Notes: generated by a model from the sequence alone, not told the origin. Positions 49,790 to 58,844 are shown, numbered from the stretch's first letter. The stretch: 64,000 bases of DNA from Allokutzneria oryzae (GCF_042429765.1 NZ_JBHLZU010000005.1:62001-126000), one strand, 5' to 3'. Translations and numbers: made by a program.

Positions 49790-52285
49790 GTGGCCCGTTC
49801 CCCCCTCACCTCGGCAGTGCTCGCCGAGGCGCGGCAGCGGCCGACGCGGCTGCTGCTGACCGGACTCGCGGTCGTCGTGGCGACCCTGTTCACCGCGGGC
49901 ACGTTCATGTTCGCCGACACCCTGCGCAAGGGCCTGGAGATGCAGGCCAGCATCACGCCCGCGGACGCGGCCGTGGTCGTCTACGGCTCCGACAAGCCGC
50001 TCGACGACAAGGTCGTGAGCACCGTGCGCGCCGTTCCCGGCGTCGCCGAGGTCGCGCCGGTCACGAGGAGCTCGATCGTGGTGGCCAAGGCGGGTGGCAC
50101 CGCCGAGCCCGGCTACTGGAGCCTCGCCTCCGATGTCGGCAAGGGCCCGCTCTCGCGCTACTCCGTGGTCGCTGGCTCGGCCCCCGCAGGGCCGGACCAG
50201 GTCGCGATCACCGACGGGACCGCGAAGGCCAGCGGCATCGCCGTCGGCGCCAAGCTGTCGGTGTCGCAGTACGGCGCCCGGGGCTCGAAGGACGTCACCG
50301 TCACCGCCGTGGTCAAGGGCAAGGCGGACTACGGCTCCGTGCTGGTGGCCCAGCCCGCGACGGTCGTCGCGCTCTCCGGCCGCGACAGCTGGTCCCAGGT
50401 CGACGTGGCCGCCGCCCCCGGTGTCTCGGAGAGCGCCCTGCTGAGCTCGGTGAAGTCGGCCGCCGGTGACCAGCTCCGCGTGCGCACCGGTGTCGAGCAG
50501 CGCGCCGCCGAGGTCAAGGCCCAGCTCAGCGTGGTCGACGTGCTCTTCGCGGTGCTGGCGGTGTTCACCGGTGTCGCGTTGGTCGCCGCCGCGCTCGTGG
50601 TGGCGTCGACGTTCCGGATCGTGGTTGCGCAGCGTCGTCGCCGCACAGCCCTGATGCGCTGTGTCGGCGCGACCAGAGCCCAGGTGCTGCGGTCGCTGCT
50701 GTTCGAGGCGGCGCTGTCCGGGCTCGTGGCCGGTGTGGTCGGCGTGCTGGCCGCGGTCGGTCTCGGCTACGCGGGTCTGGCGATCGCCGGGCGGTTCACC
50801 GAGGACCCGCTGCCGCCGCTCCAGGTCTCCGTGCCGGACCTGCTGTTGTGCGTGCTGCTCGCCATGGTGGTCACCGTGGTCGCGGCACTGTCCCCGGCGA
50901 TCGGCGGCACCAGGGTCCCGCCGATCGCGGCCCTCGGCGCCGCCAAGGTCACCGATGCCGGTCAGGCGCGCTTCGTGCGCCGCATGGTGTTCGCGGTCCT
51001 GTTCGCCGCCGTGGCGGTCGGCCTGCTGTTCGTCCCGGTCAGCAAGAACCCGTTCTTCTCGCTCGCGCTCGTCGCCTGTTCCGGTTTGATGGCGTTCTTC
51101 GCGCTGATCGCGGCCGGACCGGTGATCATGCCGTTGCTGGCCAAGCTGCTCGGCGGTCTGGTCCGGCTGGTCGGCGGCACCCCGGGCCGGCTCGCGGTGG
51201 GCAACGCGCTGCGGGTGCCCAAGCGCACGGCGAACACCACCACGGTGCTCACCCTCGGCGTCGTGCTGGTCACGGCGGTGCTGGTCGGCATGAGCTCGAT
51301 CGCGGCCAGCTCCGCCGAGCGGATCGCCTCGCAGTACCCCGCCGCCGTCCAGATCGAGGCCAGCGGCGGCACCGGCATCGCGACCGCCGCGGCCGACAAG
51401 ATCCGCGCGCTGCCCGAGACCGGCTCGTTCTCGCTGGTCTCCCGGGGGAGCGTCAAGGTCAAGGGCGTCGACGTCTACGCGACGGGCATGGACGTGGCCG
51501 CCTACCCGCCGATCGCGAACACCACGGCCGACGAGGGGGCGCTGCGCAACCTGGTCCCCGGCACGATCGCGATCAGCCGCAGCGGCGCCAAGGACCTGGG
51601 CGCGAAGGTCGGCGACGTCCTGCCGATCACCGGCACGGGCGGTCAGTCGGTGCAGGCCAAGGTGATCGCGATCTACCGGGGCAACGGCGCGCTCGGCTCG
51701 GCGGCGCTGCACCCCTCGGACTTCGCCACGGTGGTGCCCACCGCGAAGCCCAGGGTCATGCTCGTCGACCCGGCCTCCGGAGTGGACAAGGACAAGCTCA
51801 AGTCGGCGGTCCGGGCCGCGCTCGGCAGTGACAGCACCCTGACCATCGAGTCGCCGGGCGACCAGAAGGCGGAGATGGAGAAGATCCTCACCACGATGAC
51901 GCTGGTCGCGCTCGGCCTGGTCGGGATGACCGTGCTGGTCGCGGTGGTCGGGGTCGCGGTCACGCTGTCGCTGTCGGTGGTCGAGCGCACCCAGGAGAAC
52001 GGTCTGCTGCGCGCGTTGGGCCTGACCCGCGGGGGCATGCGGGCGACGCTGGCGTGGGAGGCGGTGGTCTTCGGCGCCTGCGCCGCAGTGCTCGGCCTGC
52101 TGCTCGGCGGCCTCTACGGCGCGCTCGGGGTCAGCTCGCTCGGCGAGTTCGACGTCATCAGCATCCCGTACGGCCAGCTGGCCGTGGTGGGTGGCGGCCT
52201 GCTGCTGCTCACCCTCGTCGCGGCGGTCGGGCCGGCGCGCAGGTCCGCGCGCACCAGCCCCTTGCAGGCGCTGGCGACGGACTGA
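49790..52285 (+). CDS. FtsX-like ABC permease with two FtsX domains
   Basis: 831 aa, GTG start. N-terminal membrane helix (LLLTGLAVVVATLFTAGTFM), a large extracytoplasmic MacB-core-like domain (about 45-240), a block of three TM segments, then a fourth region with a second anchor (VLTLGVVLVTAVLVGMSSIA), another external domain and a final three-TM block ending 'GGGLLLLTLVAAVGPARRSA'. This eight-to-ten-TM arrangement is used to export lipids, peptides or lipoproteins or to transmit signals. The cargo is unknown. It is coupled to the ATPase gene and followed by a strong terminator. Confidence 0.92.
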   Translation: MARSPLTSAVLAEARQRPTRLLLTGLAVVVATLFTAGTFMFADTLRKGLEMQASITPADAAVVVYGSDKPLDDKVVSTVRAVPGVAEVAPVTRSSIVVAKAGGTAEPGYWSLASDVGKGPLSRYSVVAGSAPAGPDQVAITDGTAKASGIAVGAKLSVSQYGARGSKDVTVTAVVKGKADYGSVLVAQPATVVALSGRDSWSQVDVAAAPGVSESALLSSVKSAAGDQLRVRTGVEQRAAEVKAQLSVVDVLFAVLAVFTGVALVAAALVVASTFRIVVAQRRRRTALMRCVGATRAQVLRSLLFEAALSGLVAGVVGVLAAVGLGYAGLAIAGRFTEDPLPPLQVSVPDLLLCVLLAMVVTVVAALSPAIGGTRVPPIAALGAAKVTDAGQARFVRRMVFAVLFAAVAVGLLFVPVSKNPFFSLALVACSGLMAFFALIAAGPVIMPLLAKLLGGLVRLVGGTPGRLAVGNALRVPKRTANTTTVLTLGVVLVTAVLVGMSSIAASSAERIASQYPAAVQIEASGGTGIATAAADKIRALPETGSFSLVSRGSVKVKGVDVYATGMDVAAYPPIANTTADEGALRNLVPGTIAISRSGAKDLGAKVGDVLPITGTGGQSVQAKVIAIYRGNGALGSAALHPSDFATVVPTAKPRVMLVDPASGVDKDKLKSAVRAALGSDSTLTIESPGDQKAEMEKILTTMTLVALGLVGMTVLVAVVGVAVTLSLSVVERTQENGLLRALGLTRGGMRATLAWEAVVFGACAAVLGLLLGGLYGALGVSSLGEFDVISIPYGQLAVVGGGLLLLTLVAAVGPARRSARTSPLQALATD

Positions 52286-52292
52286 CCGAACG

Positions 52293-52331
52293 AAAGGCGC
52301 CCACCGTCCATTATGGATGGTGGGCGCCTTT
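52293..52331 (+). terminator. Intrinsic terminator after the ABC operon
   Basis: AAAGGCGCCCACC(g)TCCA pairs with TGGA(t)GGTGGGCGCCTTT across a three-base loop, giving an almost perfect 17-18-bp stem. It separates the ABC operon from a convergent gene ending at 52339 and can work both ways. Confidence 0.88.
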
Positions 52332-52338
52332 GCTTCGC

Positions 52339-52881
52339 CTACAGCGTGTTCGTGAAGTGCTCGCGCGCGTGGTCGGTGCGGCCGTTGCCGTAGACGCGCA
52401 GGAACGTCGCCAGGCCCGGGGAGTCCGCCTCCAGGCGCGCCGCGGCGGCCTCGATCTCCGCGGCGGAGGCCAGCGCCCGCAGCAGCGCCTGGATCGCGGG
52501 CACCGGGTCCGCGGGCGGCTGCGGCACCGGCTGGGCGGCAGAGCTCAGCCGCAGGGTCGAGGAGGTCGGCGGGGTGTCCGCGCGGATCTCGGCGAGGCGG
52601 TCCCGCAGCTCGCCCTGGGACATCCGGTCGAAGGCCGGGTCGGCGACCAGGGACTCCACCGCGAGCAGCCTGGCGAGCACCGCCGGGTTGCTGATCTTGG
52701 CGCGCTGGCCGGACATCAGCTGCGAGAGCATCGGCGCGGACAGGCCGATCACGTCGGCGAAGGCGGACTGGGACAGCCCGAGCCCTGGCAGCAGCCTGCG
52801 CACCTTGGCGCCGAGCTGCTCGCCGTACCACTCGGTCTGCAACTGCTGGTTGCGTGCGACGACATCCTCGCCGGTGCTCAT
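52339..52881 (-). CDS. XRE-family DNA-binding protein
   Basis: 180 aa. Residues about 18-80 form a Cro/C1-type helix-turn-helix (GLSQSAFADVIGLSAPMLSQ, then LMSGQRAKISNPAVLARLL). A Pro/Ala-rich linker and a helical C-terminal part follow. The start is the ATG at 52881. It is divergent from the VWA gene at 53036 across 154 bp, which suggests control of that gene. Such XRE proteins are commonly found next to Ser/Thr-kinase and VWA genes in actinomycetes; targets are unknown. Confidence 0.85.
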   Translation of the reverse strand: MSTGEDVVARNQQLQTEWYGEQLGAKVRRLLPGLGLSQSAFADVIGLSAPMLSQLMSGQRAKISNPAVLARLLAVESLVADPAFDRMSQGELRDRLAEIRADTPPTSSTLRLSSAAQPVPQPPADPVPAIQALLRALASAAEIEAAAARLEADSPGLATFLRVYGNGRTDHAREHFTNTL

Positions 52882-53035
52882 CGTCCCCCTCGCCGAGTCG
52901 TTCTCATGTGGAACCGATCTGTTTGCAGTCGCGTCCGAAGATCTGTTCGTCTGCGACATGGACCTGCGTACAAGCTGGTCACGGCCGTTCGCAAGCGTAA
53001 CATTCGACCGGCGACCGAGAGTGGATGTGGGGACG

Positions 53036-54937
53036 ATGGCAAGAACGACCGCGGTGGTGTCGGCGGTGCTGGCCGGGCTGCTCGGCCTGGGGCCCGCCGC
53101 GATCCCAGCACAGGCGGACCAGCAGGCGCGGGAGTACGCGCCGACCATGCTCGTCCTGGACGCGTCGGGGTCGATGACCAAGGTGGACGCGGGCGGGTCT
53201 CGGATGGAGGCCGCGAAGAACGCGGTTCGCACCGTGGTGGCCGCCGCTCCGGCCGAGGCGCGGATGGGACTGACCGTCTACGGCACCTCGACCGGTTCCT
53301 CGGACGCGGAGAAGGCGGCGGGGTGCAAGGACGTCACGGTGCTGCGCAAGGCGGAACGGATCGACAAGGCCGCGCTCACAGCGGCGGTGGACGGTATTGC
53401 GCCGCGCGGCTACACCCCGATCGGAACCGCGCTGCGCACTGCTGCGGACGCGTTGCCGAAGTCGGGGCCGCGCTCGATCGTGCTGGTTTCCGATGGCATC
53501 GACACGTGCTCACCGCCTGACCCATGTGAGGTCGCGAAGGAACTGCGCCAGCAGGGGCTGGACCTCATCGCGCACACCATCGGCTTCGGCGTCGACGCTG
53601 CGGCGCGCAAGCAGCTCACCTGCATCGCACAGGCCACTGGCGGCACCTACACCGACGCGCCCGATCCGAAGTCCTTGGAGCGGGTGCTGCCGCGCGTTAC
53701 CGCCAGCGCGCTGCGCAACTACCAGCACGCGGGACAGCCGGTGACCGGAACGGCCGACGTGCGCAGCGCGCCGGACCTGCGACCCGGCCAGTACCTCGAC
53801 ACCCTTGGCAGAGACGAGAAGCGGCACTACGCCGTGGATGTGCCGAAGGACGCGACGGCGTACTTCAGCGCGACCATGTCCTACCCGCGCGGTACTACCG
53901 CGGACCGTCAGGACATCAACGGTCTGCGGCTGCGCGTGTTCGACGATGAGGGTACGGACTGCCACAAGACCGAGAGCGAGATGGCGACGATGTCGAAGGA
54001 CGGCGAGACCGTCTCGGCGTCGATCACGTGGGAGGGTGCGAAGAAGTCGCGTGGCGTGTGCACCGGAGCTGGCCGTTACGTCTTCGAGGTGGAGTGGGGC
54101 CCCGCTTCCACCGACCAGCCTGAGCGCCTGCCGCTCGAACTGCTCGTCGGTGTGGAGCCGGGTGTCGTCGGCGGCACAGGCGCCGTGGTCGCCGCGGAGC
54201 GCGTGTCGTTCGTCAACCCCGCCGGTCCCGCTCGGCCCGTTCCCGGTGGCGGCTCGTTCACCGTCGCGGGCGCCCTCGACGGCAGTGGCCACTACACGGA
54301 CACGTTGCAGCAGGGGGAGTTCGTTTTCTACCGCGTGAAGCTGAACTGGGGACAGGGGCTTGCCTACCGGGTTCGTTACGACGAAACGCCGGACAGGACC
54401 ACCGCGAACATCGTGAACATCGAGACGACGCTCTACACGCCGTTCCGCAGCCCGATCGAAAGCGACCGGACCGCGTACACCGGTAGCGCCAGCTCGCTGC
54501 CCACGGGCAACAAGGCATTCGCGACGAAGCCGGTCCGCTACAACAACCGCACTGCGAACGACAGCAAGGACCGCATGGCGAACATCGCCGGGTGGTACTA
54601 CATCTCCGTCAAGCTCGGTCGTGCGCTGGCCGACACCGACAAGCCGCGCAACGCCGTTCCGGTGCACCTGGACCTTACGGTCGCTGGTGAGCCGGAGCCA
54701 GGACCCGACTACGGGTTCGCCTCGCCGGAGGCCAAGGAAGGCGGGGTGTTCGGCGAGGGCACCAAGCCCGCCCCGGAAACCGCTCCGACCAGCACCTCGG
54801 TCGCCGTGGACAGCGCCTCCAGCAAGGGAGTTCCGGTGACGGTGTGGATCGTGGTCGCGGGCGCCGTGGTGCTCGTGCTGGTGCTCGGCGGGTTCTTCCT
54901 GCGGCGCAGGCGTCAGCCGACGGGTTTCCACCGGTAG
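53036..54937 (+). CDS. Secreted VWA-domain protein with C-terminal membrane anchor
   Basis: 633 aa. Signal peptide to about residue 28 (AVLAGLLGLGPAAIPAQADQ). The VWA domain has an intact metal site LDASGSM (D42-x-S44-x-S46), a threonine in 'GYTPIGTAL' and an aspartate in 'IVLVSDGIDTC'. After it come two beta-rich regions of about 120-150 residues each, a Pro/Thr-rich linker and a final membrane helix (VWIVVAGAVVLVLVLGGFFL) with a basic tail. The protein is surface-exposed and anchored and may bind proteins through the MIDAS site. Its 3' end overlaps the convergent kinase gene by 25 bp. Confidence 0.88.
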   Translation: MARTTAVVSAVLAGLLGLGPAAIPAQADQQAREYAPTMLVLDASGSMTKVDAGGSRMEAAKNAVRTVVAAAPAEARMGLTVYGTSTGSSDAEKAAGCKDVTVLRKAERIDKAALTAAVDGIAPRGYTPIGTALRTAADALPKSGPRSIVLVSDGIDTCSPPDPCEVAKELRQQGLDLIAHTIGFGVDAAARKQLTCIAQATGGTYTDAPDPKSLERVLPRVTASALRNYQHAGQPVTGTADVRSAPDLRPGQYLDTLGRDEKRHYAVDVPKDATAYFSATMSYPRGTTADRQDINGLRLRVFDDEGTDCHKTESEMATMSKDGETVSASITWEGAKKSRGVCTGAGRYVFEVEWGPASTDQPERLPLELLVGVEPGVVGGTGAVVAAERVSFVNPAGPARPVPGGGSFTVAGALDGSGHYTDTLQQGEFVFYRVKLNWGQGLAYRVRYDETPDRTTANIVNIETTLYTPFRSPIESDRTAYTGSASSLPTGNKAFATKPVRYNNRTANDSKDRMANIAGWYYISVKLGRALADTDKPRNAVPVHLDLTVAGEPEPGPDYGFASPEAKEGGVFGEGTKPAPETAPTSTSVAVDSASSKGVPVTVWIVVAGAVVLVLVLGGFFLRRRRQPTGFHR

Positions 54938-56115
54938 TCGCCGCCGGGCTGCTGGACGCAGCGGACCAGGACTCCGTTCGCGGAGACCTCCTGGTTCGCC
55001 ACGTCCTGCCAGTCGCAGCGGCCGTCCACCTGGATGTCGGCTCGTGGTGGAGCCTTCTGGGAGGCGCTCGTCGTCGCAGTTGTTCCTGGCGTGTTCGGTT
55101 GGCTCGGCTTTTCGTTGTCCAGCAAGAGAATTGCCGTGGTCGCGGCTCCGGCGGCGACCACGGCGAGCGCTGCGAGGACAACTCCACGCCGTGACCTCGG
55201 CGGCGTTGTGTCCACTTTGGTCACTGGAAGCGGCGACGGCGTCACGGGGGCCGGATCGCTCCAACCGGACGGCAGCGGGCCAAGGACGTCGTAGACCTCG
55301 ACCGGCTCGCCGGTGATGGCGCTGAGGGCGGGCAGCTGCAGTGGCACGCCCGTGAGCGCGTGCGCCAACTGCGCGTGCACGTCCTTGGCGTCGCGCCGGT
55401 GGGTCGGGTCGGTGTCGAGCAATCGGCTCACCACCGCCCACACCGGATCCGGCACACCGGGTGGGCGGGAGTTCGCGGTCCGCTGCTCCGGCCGCTCCTG
55501 TCCGGCGAGCAACTGCCACGCCAGCACGCCGAGCGCGAACAGGTCCTGGCTCGGCTGCGGCGGGTGGCCCGCCAGGATCTCCGGCGCGAGGTAGCCGGGA
55601 GTGCCGACGACGAACCCCACCTCGGTGAGCCGAGGGCCGTCGGCCGGGTAGGCGATGCCGAAGTCCGCCAGGCGCGCGTGTGGCGCTCCGGAGCCCGTCG
55701 CCTCCATCAGGACGTTGGAGGGCTTCACGTCGCGGTGCAGCAGACCGGCGGAGTGCACGTGGTCCAGCGCGCCGAGCAGTTGGAGCAGGATCTCGGCGGC
55801 GTAGCGCCAGGGGAGCGCGCCGTGGTCGCGGACGAGCGCGAGCAGCGTCCCGCCGCGCACCAGCTCGCTCGCTACCAGGACCCCGTCGTCCTCGGCCGCC
55901 CAGGTGTAGGGGCTCAGCACATGCGGATGGGTGAGCCTGACTCCCTGTTCGCGCACCACGCGGACCAGCACGTCCGCGCTGTGACCGTTGGCCAGCTTCG
56001 CCGCGCAGTACTTGCCGGTGCGGTGGTCGTAGGCGCGCCACACGGTCGCCGCGCCACCGGCGCCGATCCGGTCGACGAGCGCGAAACGGCCGGCGACGAG
56101 GTCATTCACGCGCAC
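54913..56115 (-). CDS. Membrane-anchored Ser/Thr protein kinase (Hanks type)
   Basis: 400 aa. The N-terminal kinase domain has a Gly-rich loop (IGAGGAATVWRAYD), the ATP lysine in 'CAAKLANG' (Lys40), catalytic HRDVKPSN (127-134), DFG (151-153) and the activation segment VGTPGYLAPEI. After a Pro-rich juxtamembrane part comes one TM helix (GVVLAALAVVAAGAATTAIL) and a short extracytoplasmic domain with two cysteines that could form a disulphide. It lacks PASTA repeats. A GTG two codons later is an alternative start. Ligand and targets are unknown; neighbouring VWA and XRE genes are candidates for partners. Confidence 0.92.
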   Translation of the reverse strand: MRVNDLVAGRFALVDRIGAGGAATVWRAYDHRTGKYCAAKLANGHSADVLVRVVREQGVRLTHPHVLSPYTWAAEDDGVLVASELVRGGTLLALVRDHGALPWRYAAEILLQLLGALDHVHSAGLLHRDVKPSNVLMEATGSGAPHARLADFGIAYPADGPRLTEVGFVVGTPGYLAPEILAGHPPQPSQDLFALGVLAWQLLAGQERPEQRTANSRPPGVPDPVWAVVSRLLDTDPTHRRDAKDVHAQLAHALTGVPLQLPALSAITGEPVEVYDVLGPLPSGWSDPAPVTPSPLPVTKVDTTPPRSRRGVVLAALAVVAAGAATTAILLLDNEKPSQPNTPGTTATTSASQKAPPRADIQVDGRCDWQDVANQEVSANGVLVRCVQQPGGDYRWKPVG

Positions 56116-56204
56116 AGACGCTACTGGAGCGCGATGACTGATCGGATTACACCTCTGGCAGGTCAGGGGCGCCTTTGGTTCGCTGTGCGTGCCCCAGCGG
56201 CTAA

Positions 56205-56222
56205 CGCTACGATACCGTAGCG
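56205..56222. promoter_or_regulatory. Candidate operator upstream of the DUF1304 gene
   Basis: CGCTACGATACCGTAGCG: perfect 7-base arms around ATAC. Its size and symmetry fit a TetR-family operator. It lies 33 bp before the DUF1304 start and about 90 bp upstream of the kinase start. Confidence 0.6.
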
Positions 56223-56255
56223 AATCATTCCGAGCACGAAACGGAGGCTGCGCCG

Positions 56256-56618
56256 ATGCAGCTCCTGGCGAACATCCTCGTGGGCGCGGTCGCCGTCCTG
56301 CACGTCTACATCCTGGTCCTGGAGATGTTCCTGTGGCAGACGCCCAAGGCCATGGCCGCCTTCGGCACCGACCCCGAGTTCGCGGCGGCCTCCGCCCCGC
56401 TCGCGGCCAACCAGGGCCTCTACAACGGGTTCCTGGCGGCCGGGCTGGCCTGGGGGCTGGTCGTCGGCGGTGACGTCGGCTTCCAGTTCAAGGTCTTCTT
56501 CACCGTCTGCGTGATCGTCGCGGGGATCTACGGCGCGGCCACGGCCACCAAGCGCATCCTCTTCGTGCAGGTCATCCCCGGTGTGCTGACCCTGGCGGCG
56601 GTGCTGGCCGCGGGCTAG
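56256..56618 (+). CDS. DUF1304 family membrane protein
   Basis: 120 aa with four hydrophobic segments. It opens 'LLANILVGAVAVLHVYILVL' and contains 'MFLWQTPKAMAAFGTDPEF' and 'AANQGLYNGFLAAGLAWGL', the defining DUF1304 pattern. ATG behind ACGGAGG. Members are widespread small inner-membrane proteins of unknown function that are often controlled by TetR regulators. A palindrome of operator type lies just upstream, though the regulator itself is not adjacent. Confidence 0.9.
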   Translation: MQLLANILVGAVAVLHVYILVLEMFLWQTPKAMAAFGTDPEFAAASAPLAANQGLYNGFLAAGLAWGLVVGGDVGFQFKVFFTVCVIVAGIYGAATATKRILFVQVIPGVLTLAAVLAAG

Positions 56619-56658
56619 GGCCTGCCGCGCTGCTCTGAGGCCGCGCGCGGTCAGGGTT

Positions 56659-56721
56659 CGCGTTTTGTCACCTTGTTGCGCGATGGAGCGCTCTCTTTTC
56701 GCGCTAAGGGTCCATAACGCG
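56659..56721. repeat. 63-bp intergenic palindromic repeat, copy D
   Basis: Begins CGCGTTTTGTCACCTTG and ends ATAACGCG, with GAGCGCTC at 56686-56693. It lies between the convergent DUF1304 and NUDIX genes, over 50 kb from copies A-C. The two arm types match those of the other copies outside, but the segments nearest the centre (ATGG and AAAAGAG) are exchanged between arms. Confidence 0.88.
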
Positions 56722-56779
56722 AAAAGAGGGCGGCGGGCTGAGGACGCACGGTCCACTAGCGACCGTCGCGATGGGCCGA

Positions 56780-57301
56780 TCAGACGGAGCTCGGGAGCGG
56801 GTTGCGGCGGAACCACTCCTCGATCAGCTGGCGCCCGTCGGGCACGAACGGCCAGTCCGGGTCGGCCAGCCGGGACCGCAGCTCCGCCAGCTCCATCCAG
56901 CCCCCGGAGACGACCTCCTCCGGCTGCCACACCACGGGACCGTCCCACCGGGTCTCGAAGGCGAACATGTGCGCGCGCACCGGCGGCCGGAGGTAGGTCG
57001 CGGTGAACAGCGGCACCACCTCCACCCCGGAAACGCCCAGCTCCTCGGCCAGCTCCCGCTCCGCGCAGGAGGCCGGGTCCTCGTCGGCACCGAGCACCCC
57101 GCCCGCCCAGCAGTCGTACATCCCCGGCGCGAAGTCCTTGCCGTCGCTGCGCTTGTGCACGTACACCCGGCGGCCGTCGCCCGAGCGCACCAGGACCGCC
57201 GTTGAGCCGTGCCAGAGGCCCTTGGCGCGCATCACCGACCGGCGCTCGCCGCCGACCCGGTTACCGCGCGGGTCGAAGATCGCAACCAACTCGTCGATCA
57301 C
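56780..57301 (-). CDS. NUDIX hydrolase
   Basis: 173 aa. The Nudix box is GGVLGADEDPASCAERELAE plus ELG (GX5EX7REUXEEXGU pattern), residues about 67-89. It begins with 'DELVAIFDPRGNRVGGERRS' and 'LWHGSTAVLVRS', resembling the YfcD/isopentenyl-diphosphate-isomerase-like branch. It hydrolyses a nucleoside-diphosphate-linked or related substrate that cannot be named. The GTG at 57301 has GGGGG at good spacing. It is divergent from dop with only 43 bp between starts. Confidence 0.9.
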   Translation of the reverse strand: MIDELVAIFDPRGNRVGGERRSVMRAKGLWHGSTAVLVRSGDGRRVYVHKRSDGKDFAPGMYDCWAGGVLGADEDPASCAERELAEELGVSGVEVVPLFTATYLRPPVRAHMFAFETRWDGPVVWQPEEVVSGGWMELAELRSRLADPDWPFVPDGRQLIEEWFRRNPLPSSV

Positions 57302-57344
57302 CGCCACCCCCTGATCGTCACACAGAGGCCGTAAGGTGCAACAC

Positions 57345-58844
57345 ATGCGGCGGATCATGGGAACCGAGGTGGAGTACGGCATCTCCGTGCCGGGCGACCC
57401 TGCGGCCAACCCGGTGCTCACTTCGACTCAGGTCGTGCTCGCCTACGCGGCGGCGGCCGAGATCCCCAGGGCGCGACGCGCGCGCTGGGACTACGAGGTG
57501 GAGTCACCGTTGCGGGACGCGCGCGGGTTCGACCTCGGCGCGCCGGGACTGCCGCCGACCGACCCCGACGTGGAGGACCTCGGGGCGGCCAACGTCATCC
57601 TCACCAACGGCGCGCGGCTCTACGTCGACCACGCGCACCCGGAGTACTCCACGCCCGAGCTGACCAACGCCAGGGACGTGGTGATCTGGGACAAGGCGGG
57701 TGAGCGGATCATGGAGGAGGCCGCGCTGCGCTCGGCGAGCGTGCCGGGCCAGCCCAAGATCCAGCTCTACAAGAACAACATCGACGGCAAGGGCGCCAGC
57801 TACGGCACCCACGAGAACTACCTGATGTCGCGCTCCACCCCGTTCACCGCGGTGATCGCGGGCCTGACCCCGTTCTTCGTCTCCCGGCAGGTCGTCGTCG
57901 GCTCCGGCCGGGTCGGCGTCGGCGCCTCCAGCGAGGACGCCGGCTACCAGCTGTCCCAGCGCTCCGACTACATCGAGGTCGAGGTCGGACTGGAGACCAC
58001 GCTCAAGCGCGGCATCATCAACACCCGGGACGAGCCGCACGCCGACGCGGACAAGTACCGCAGGCTGCACGTGATCATCGGCGACGCCAACCTCGCGGAG
58101 TACTCCACCTACCTCAAGGTCGGCACGACCGCGCTGGTGCTCGACATGATCGAGTCCGGGATGCGCTTCGACGACCTGCGGCTGTCCGACCCGGTGCGCT
58201 CGGTGCACGTGATCAGCCGCGACCCCTCGCTCAAGGTCAAGGTCGACCTCGCAGGAGGTCGCAAGTACACCGGCCTGGACATCCAGTACGCCTACCACGA
58301 GCGCGCCACGGAGTTCTACAACCGGCGCGGCGGCGACAAGGCCTCCCTGGAGGTGCTCCGGGTCTGGGGCGAGGTGCTCGACGCGCTGGCCCGTGACCCG
58401 ATGGAGTGCGCCGACCGGCTGGACTGGCCTGCCAAGCTGCGGCTGCTGGAGGGCTACCGCGCCCGCGACGGCCTGACCTGGGCCTCGCCCCGGCTGCAGC
58501 TGGTGGACCTGCAGTACTCCGACGTGCGGCTGGACAAGGGCCTGTACAACCGCTTGGTGGCGCGCGGCTCGATGAAGCGGCTGGTCACCGAGGAGGAGGT
58601 CCGCGAGGCGATCGCGGAGCCGCCGGAGGACACCAGGGCCTACTTCCGCGGCCGCTGCCTGGCTCGCTACCCCGCCGAGGTGGCCGCGGCGTCCTGGGAC
58701 TCGGTGATCTTCGACCTGGGCCGGGAGTCCCTGGTGCGGATCCCGACGCTGGAACCGCTGCGCGGCACGAAGGCGCACGTGGAACAGCTGCTCAACGACT
58801 CCGAAACCGCCGAACAGCTGGTGGCGACCCTGACCCGTCGCTGA
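57345..58844 (+). CDS. dop: Dop, deamidase/depupylase of Pup
   Basis: 499 aa. It hydrolyses the isopeptide bond between Pup and target lysines and, where Pup ends in Gln, deamidates it. The start MRRIMGTEVEYGISVPGDPA contains the catalytic-site acidic pair (EVE). 'YVDHAHPEYSTPELTNARD' and 'YKNNIDGKGASYGTHENYLM' are glutamine-synthetase-like ATP/Mg-binding motifs. The Dop loop occurs after 'QVVLAYAAAAEIPRAR'. The ATG at 57345 was chosen over a GTG three codons earlier because orthologues begin M-x-R-I-x-G. pup follows after 100 bp. Confidence 0.95.
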   Translation: MRRIMGTEVEYGISVPGDPAANPVLTSTQVVLAYAAAAEIPRARRARWDYEVESPLRDARGFDLGAPGLPPTDPDVEDLGAANVILTNGARLYVDHAHPEYSTPELTNARDVVIWDKAGERIMEEAALRSASVPGQPKIQLYKNNIDGKGASYGTHENYLMSRSTPFTAVIAGLTPFFVSRQVVVGSGRVGVGASSEDAGYQLSQRSDYIEVEVGLETTLKRGIINTRDEPHADADKYRRLHVIIGDANLAEYSTYLKVGTTALVLDMIESGMRFDDLRLSDPVRSVHVISRDPSLKVKVDLAGGRKYTGLDIQYAYHERATEFYNRRGGDKASLEVLRVWGEVLDALARDPMECADRLDWPAKLRLLEGYRARDGLTWASPRLQLVDLQYSDVRLDKGLYNRLVARGSMKRLVTEEEVREAIAEPPEDTRAYFRGRCLARYPAEVAAASWDSVIFDLGRESLVRIPTLEPLRGTKAHVEQLLNDSETAEQLVATLTRR

